DNA of 64,000 nucleotides from Arthrobacter agilis (GTDB lineage: Bacteria; Actinomycetota; Actinomycetes; Actinomycetales; Micrococcaceae): the NCBI RefSeq assembly GCF_030816075.1, contig NZ_JAUSXO010000001.1, positions 248,001-312,000 of the forward strand, in the 5' to 3' direction. How positions within the stretch are numbered: the stretch's first letter is position 1; each line of letters begins with the position of its first letter. Below the pieces are notes generated by a model. The model was not told the origin of the DNA. It saw nothing but the letters and a program-made list of their open reading frames with translations, and did no database searches. Below, one piece after another: positions 60,347 through 64,000 of the stretch. The translations under genes and the position numbers were made by a program.

Positions 60347-61752
60347 CCAGTGCGCTCTCCGACCTGTCCGCCGTCGAACTGACGGGAGCCATCCGCAGCC
60401 GTGACGTGTCCGCCCGGGAGGCGCTGGACGCGCACTTCGCGCGGATCGATGCGGTTAACGGATCGATCAACGCCGTCGTCACGGAGGACCGCGAGGGCGC
60501 TGCGGCGCTCGCGGCCGCCGCCGACGAGCTGACGGCATCGGGCGCCGACCTCCCGCCGCTGCACGGGCTGCCGATGACCCACAAGGACACGCACAACACC
60601 AAGGGGCTGCGCACGACACAGGGATCGGCGGTCTTCCGGGACTTCGTGCCGACGGTCGACGACCTGATCATCGCTCGGTTGAAGAACGCGGGCGCGGTGA
60701 CGACCGGCAAGACGAACGTGCCGGAGTTCGCCGCCGGTTCGCACACCTTCAACGAGGTGTTCGGTACGACGGTGAACCCGTACGACGCCACCCGCAGCGC
60801 CGGCGGCAGCAGCGGGGGAGTGGCGGCCTCGATCGCCGCGCGCATCCAGCCGCTCGGCGACGGCAGCGACATGGGCGGCTCGCTGCGCATCCCCGCGTCG
60901 TTCTGCAACGTGGTCGGGTACCGGCCCTCGATCGGGGTCGTCCCGTCCGTACCGACGCGCAACGCCTGGGCATGGCTGGCACGCAACGGACTGATGGCGC
61001 GCGACGTCGAGGACATCGCCCTCGGGATGACGGCGATCGCCGGTGCCGATCCGGCCATCCCGTACGCCTACCCCGTGGAGGGCTCCTTCGCAGCCCCGCT
61101 GCAGCGGGACCTGACCGGGCTGCGCGTCGGCTGGTCGCCCGACTTCGGGGTCGGCGTGCCCGTGGACCGGGAGGTGCTGCGGGTCCTCGAGGGACAGCTG
61201 CAGGTCTTCGCCGACCTGGGCGCCATCGTCGAGGAGGCCGCGCCGGATCTGCGGGACGCCGATCAGGTGTTCGGCACGACCCGCGCCTTCGACTTCGTGC
61301 TGGGCCTCGGCGAGCTCGTGCAGAAGCACGGCGAGGCGATCAAACCCGAGATCCGGTGGAACGTGGACCAGGGGCTGCAGCTCACGGCGCAGGACATGGT
61401 CGACGCCGCCGTCGCACGGACCCGGCTCGATACGAGTGTGCGGCGCTACTTCGGGCGGTACGACGTATTCGCGAGTCCGGCGGCGCAGGTGCTGCCGTTC
61501 GACGCCGCGGAGCGGTATCCGACGTCGGTGAACGGGGTGGAGTTCGAGACGTACCTGGACTGGATGCGCTCGGCCTGCCTGGTCTCGGCGACCGGGCTGC
61601 CCGCGGTGTCGGTCCCGGCGGGTTTCAGCGAGGGCGGCCTGCCCGTGGGGCTGCAGCTGGTGATGCCGCACGGCAGCGACGTGGAGCTGCTGCAGGTGGC
61701 GTATGCGTTCGAGCAGGCGACCGGGTGGGCGAAGCGGGCGCCGGAGCTGTAG
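60343..61752 (+). CDS. Amidase (amidase signature family)
   Basis: The 469-aa protein has the amidase triad: GLPMTHKDTHN (Lys near residue 83), RSAGGSSGGVAAS (Ser near 155) and GSDMGGSLRIPA with the nucleophile Ser near 178. The signature family hydrolyses carboxamides to acids and ammonia. The GTG start overlaps the M20D gene, so both steps are translated together. It ends the operon that begins at 56211. The chemistry fits nitrogen release. Confidence 0.92.
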   Translation: MTSALSDLSAVELTGAIRSRDVSAREALDAHFARIDAVNGSINAVVTEDREGAAALAAAADELTASGADLPPLHGLPMTHKDTHNTKGLRTTQGSAVFRDFVPTVDDLIIARLKNAGAVTTGKTNVPEFAAGSHTFNEVFGTTVNPYDATRSAGGSSGGVAASIAARIQPLGDGSDMGGSLRIPASFCNVVGYRPSIGVVPSVPTRNAWAWLARNGLMARDVEDIALGMTAIAGADPAIPYAYPVEGSFAAPLQRDLTGLRVGWSPDFGVGVPVDREVLRVLEGQLQVFADLGAIVEEAAPDLRDADQVFGTTRAFDFVLGLGELVQKHGEAIKPEIRWNVDQGLQLTAQDMVDAAVARTRLDTSVRRYFGRYDVFASPAAQVLPFDAAERYPTSVNGVEFETYLDWMRSACLVSATGLPAVSVPAGFSEGGLPVGLQLVMPHGSDVELLQVAYAFEQATGWAKRAPEL

Positions 61753-61760
61753 GGCTTCCG

Positions 61761-62810
61761 CTAGCGCCGGAGGAGACCCTCGACCTGGTTCCCGATCAGT
61801 ACCCCGTCCCGGTCCATCCAGTAACGCCGCAGCACACTCAGGCCCACGCAGGTATCCATGGACTGGACGCCGGGCAGCGCCCCGATCTCCTCGGTGATGA
61901 AGTGGGCCAGCTCTGCCGGCCCGGAGAACACCCCGTTGTAGATGACCGATGCCTTTCCGGTGACCATCGACACCATGCGGGCCGACTTCTGCCCGCTCAG
62001 CTCCTCCAGCACGCCGGCGATGGACCTGGGCTTGAGCTGGAGGGAGATGATGGCGTTGAGGGGGAATCCGGCGGCCGCGGGTTCGACCTCGACACGCGGG
62101 GACACCGCGCCGCTGCCCAGCAGGAGCTGCATCCCCCGATAGGCCGATGAACTGCTGATGCCGAGCTGTCGGGCCGCCTCGGCCGCGGAGATCCGGGCGT
62201 TGGCCCCGAGCTCCGCCATGATTCTCACTTCGACGTCGCTCAGGTCCTCGAGCCCGCCGATCGGTGGCCTGTTGACGGGGATGACGTAGGTCTGGAGCGC
62301 GGCCTGCTGCTCGTCGGACAGACGCTGGAGGCGCCATGACTGGCCCACCCGCTGGGATTCGAGCACCAACTGGCTCTCCGTGGAGGCCACCCCGGGAATC
62401 GATGGGATGGTCCGCGTGAGGAGCTCGTCGATGTCGGTCCCGTGCAGGGGGAAGAGGTCCGCATAGATGTCTGCACTCCCCGTCGTGAGCAGGAGGAACT
62501 GGATCTCCGGGATCGCCTTCAACGCCTCGGCGACGTCGGGCGCCCTGCCGGGCGTACACCGGAACCACAGCTGCCGGGGATTCCCCGACGTGACGAGCGG
62601 CCAGGCGAAGCGCCCGATGACCCTCACCAGCCGCTCGCGCTGGAGGCGGTTCAGCCGTCGGGTGATGGTACTCGTGGGCTCGTCCAGGATCTCGGCGAGG
62701 GCATTCGCCGGCACCCGGGGTGCGTGCTGCAGGGCGGCGACGATATCGAGATCTGTCTCATCCATGGCGGCGGGCCGGCTCGGGGGCTGCAGGGTCGGTA
62801 CTGCGGTCAT
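61761..62810 (-). CDS. Duplicated Lrp/AsnC-family regulator
   Basis: The 349-aa protein carries two Lrp-like halves. The first has an HTH (LDIVAALQHAPRVPANALAEIL near residue 20) and effector domain with GSADIYADLFPLHGTDIDELL; the second starts near 195 with VEVRIMAELGANARISAAEAA and has a second effector domain with KASVIYNGVFSG. Single Lrp proteins are about 150 aa, so this is a fused pair. TAGTCT lies seven bases before ATG 62810, so this start may be leaderless; ATG 62870 is also open but has no upstream signal. It is divergent from the deacetylase gene. Confidence 0.8.
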   Translation of the reverse strand: MTAVPTLQPPSRPAAMDETDLDIVAALQHAPRVPANALAEILDEPTSTITRRLNRLQRERLVRVIGRFAWPLVTSGNPRQLWFRCTPGRAPDVAEALKAIPEIQFLLLTTGSADIYADLFPLHGTDIDELLTRTIPSIPGVASTESQLVLESQRVGQSWRLQRLSDEQQAALQTYVIPVNRPPIGGLEDLSDVEVRIMAELGANARISAAEAARQLGISSSSAYRGMQLLLGSGAVSPRVEVEPAAAGFPLNAIISLQLKPRSIAGVLEELSGQKSARMVSMVTGKASVIYNGVFSGPAELAHFITEEIGALPGVQSMDTCVGLSVLRRYWMDRDGVLIGNQVEGLLRR

Positions 62811-62886
62811 GCTGTCGAGACTACAGGTGGGTTGTTCACTCTGTACTGGGTTGTCGCTGGTTTTTCTCATATGAGGAGAGATTCCT

Positions 62887-62925
62887 GAACGAATTAACCG
62901 TAAAGGGTTGCCTGGCCGAACGAAT
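62887..62925 (+). promoter_or_regulatory. Two GAACGAAT repeats, three helical turns apart
   Basis: GAACGAAT occurs at 62887-62894 and 62918-62925, 31 bp apart, so both lie on one DNA face. Lrp-type proteins bind such phased sites. Confidence 0.4.
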
Positions 62926-62936
62926 CAGCTTACGTT
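62908..62936 (+). promoter_or_regulatory. Promoter of the deacetylase operon
   Basis: TTGCCT (62908-62913), 17-base spacer and TACGTT (62931-62936); the second GAACGAAT lies inside the spacer. Confidence 0.4.
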
Positions 62937-63004
62937 GATGGTGAGACGCGCACCACACCGGACCGTTGCGCGGAGCCTCCACCCTTCCAGGAGAAGAGAT
63001 CACC

Positions 63005-63922
63005 ATGACTGTTGCAGAACCCTGGCGCTGGCCCGAGGAGACGTGGAGGAGCCACGTCGAACGGGTTCGAGCAGGACGATCGCTCGTCGATGCCGATCAG
63101 GCGCGACGCTGGAAGGACGGGGCGAGAGCAGCCGTCCTGATCTCCTTCGACTCCGACCACGAGACGCCCTCACTGCGCGACGGTGAGACCTCGCCCGGGC
63201 GGATGGCGCAGGGAGAGTACGGTGCACGGGTGGCCGTGCCCCGCATCCTCGATCTGCTCGGGCGGTACGAGGTGCCGTCGTCGTTCTACATCCCGGCAGT
63301 CTGCGCACTGCTGCGGCCGGACGAGGTACCGGCCTATGTCGCCGCCGGTCACGAGGTGGCCGTCCACGGCTGGATCCACGAACGGAACACGCAGCTCACG
63401 TACGAGCAGGAACTGGACCTGCTGGGCCGGGCACTCGGCGTCCTCGAGGAACAGTCCGGTCAGCGGCCGGTCGGCATCCGCACACCGTCCTGGGACTTCT
63501 CGGACTCGACGCTGCGGGTCATCCGCGAGCTCGGATTCGCCTACGACTCCTCCCTGATGGCGGATGACGAACCCTACGAGCTCCTGGCAGACGGGGAGGC
63601 CACCGGCATCATCGAGATCCCGGTGGAGTGGATCCGCGACGATGCGCCGTATCTCATGATGGACCGTTTCGCGTCACTGCGGCCGTACATGGCGCCGCGC
63701 CACCTCGTCCAGATCTGGAAGGACGAGTTCGACGCCGCCTATGCCGCGGGAGGTGTCTTCCAGCTGACGCTGCACCCCCACATCATCGGGCACCGATCAC
63801 GCCTCGTGGTCCTCGAGGAACTCCTGAAGCACATCCGCACCCACGACGATGTCTGGGTGACCACGCACGCCGAGCTCGCCCACCACCTCCGTCCCGCACT
63901 CACCTCCGAGGAAAGCCAATGA
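63005..63922 (+). CDS. Polysaccharide deacetylase-fold hydrolase (PuuE-like)
   Basis: The 305-aa protein has the NodB-type layout: LISFDSDHET near residue 47 (the paired Asp), AVHGWIHERN near 120 (HxxxH zinc motif), GIRTPSWDFSD near 160 and QLTLHPHIIGHRSR near 258. Cytoplasmic relatives with this length include PuuE-type allantoinases, which open hydantoin-like rings rather than deacetylating sugars; no signal peptide is present, which supports that. AGGAGAAGAG lies before the ATG. It is coupled with the MFS gene at 63919. Confidence 0.82.
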   Translation: MTVAEPWRWPEETWRSHVERVRAGRSLVDADQARRWKDGARAAVLISFDSDHETPSLRDGETSPGRMAQGEYGARVAVPRILDLLGRYEVPSSFYIPAVCALLRPDEVPAYVAAGHEVAVHGWIHERNTQLTYEQELDLLGRALGVLEEQSGQRPVGIRTPSWDFSDSTLRVIRELGFAYDSSLMADDEPYELLADGEATGIIEIPVEWIRDDAPYLMMDRFASLRPYMAPRHLVQIWKDEFDAAYAAGGVFQLTLHPHIIGHRSRLVVLEELLKHIRTHDDVWVTTHAELAHHLRPALTSEESQ

Positions 63923-64000
63923 GCGCAGAAACCACCGCCACGGCGGTTCACGACACGAAACTCAGCGCCCGCGGGCGGAAGGCCATCATCGCCGGCGGTA
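63919..64000 (+). CDS. Start of a probable MFS transporter gene (cut by window)
   Basis: Only 27 codons are present: MSAETTATAVHDTKLSARGR, then KAIIAGG. The N-terminus with a polar lead and RKAIIAG resembles MFS transporters. The ATG overlaps the deacetylase stop as ATGA. It probably imports that enzyme's substrate, but too little is visible to be sure. Confidence 0.5.
   Translation, partial: MSAETTATAVHDTKLSARGRKAIIAGG

Noticed and set aside
1-64000. CRISPR array, rRNA operon or prophage structural genes
   Set aside because: No regularly spaced direct repeats, rRNA signatures or capsid/tail/terminase genes were seen anywhere in the window.

Overview
The window is high-GC DNA with dense, overlapping operons, frequent GTG/TTG starts and several genes that look leaderless. 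Gene content and a recognisable ISL3-type transposase suggest a soil actinobacterium of the Micrococcaceae (Arthrobacter-like). The taxon is an inference from gene content only; no rRNA or other marker is present.

Layout. (1) 1-3077, minus strand: a four-carbon acid-sugar operon (KdgT-type permease, DUF1537 kinase, PdxA2-type dehydrogenase cut by the window edge). (2) 3338-8516: three glycosyltransferases (GT2, GT4, GT8), a sugar-lactone-oxidase-like flavoprotein and a convergent D-2-hydroxyacid dehydrogenase. (3) About 8.6-33.7 kb: a defence and mobile-DNA island, lower in GC in many stretches. It holds a type I restriction-modification operon (hsdM, a zinc-ribbon gene, hsdS, hsdR), a decayed ISL3 element with intact 8-bp target duplication, a 529-aa protein of unknown function, a decayed gene next to a lipoprotein, and a three-gene plus-strand cluster (PLD-helicase-DUF3427, HhH-glycosylase-like protein, DUF262-HNH-ATL-DUF4268 fusion). 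It continues with a GAF-kinase-LuxR sensor, a Ser/Thr kinase, an excisionase-like pseudogene and a patch of tiny DNA hairpins. (4) 33.7-45.6 kb: housekeeping and accessory genes, including a sugar operon (class II aldolase, HAD phosphatase, DhaL, DhaK), a hemerythrin, an M15-like membrane protein and two divergent secreted lipoprotein nucleases. (5) 45.7-64 kb: an unusually rich set of amide-bond hydrolases (two YtcJ-like amidohydrolases, two AllC/HyuC-like enzymes, two other M20 enzymes, an amidase, an allantoinase-like deacetylase) with their transporters and PucR, LacI and double-Lrp regulators.

How the parts may work together. Regions 1 and 4 feed tetronates and triose/tetrulose sugars into central metabolism. 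Region 5 looks like modular uptake and hydrolysis of N-acyl, N-carbamoyl or other amide compounds, with regulators placed divergently from their probable targets. Region 3 is the most unusual. The cluster at 21975-28508 joins nuclease, helicase and DNA-base-recognition folds in one transcription unit and is the best candidate here for a poorly described modification-sensing restriction system. No tRNA, rRNA or CRISPR array was recognised. All calls are from reading the sequence; no database search was run.
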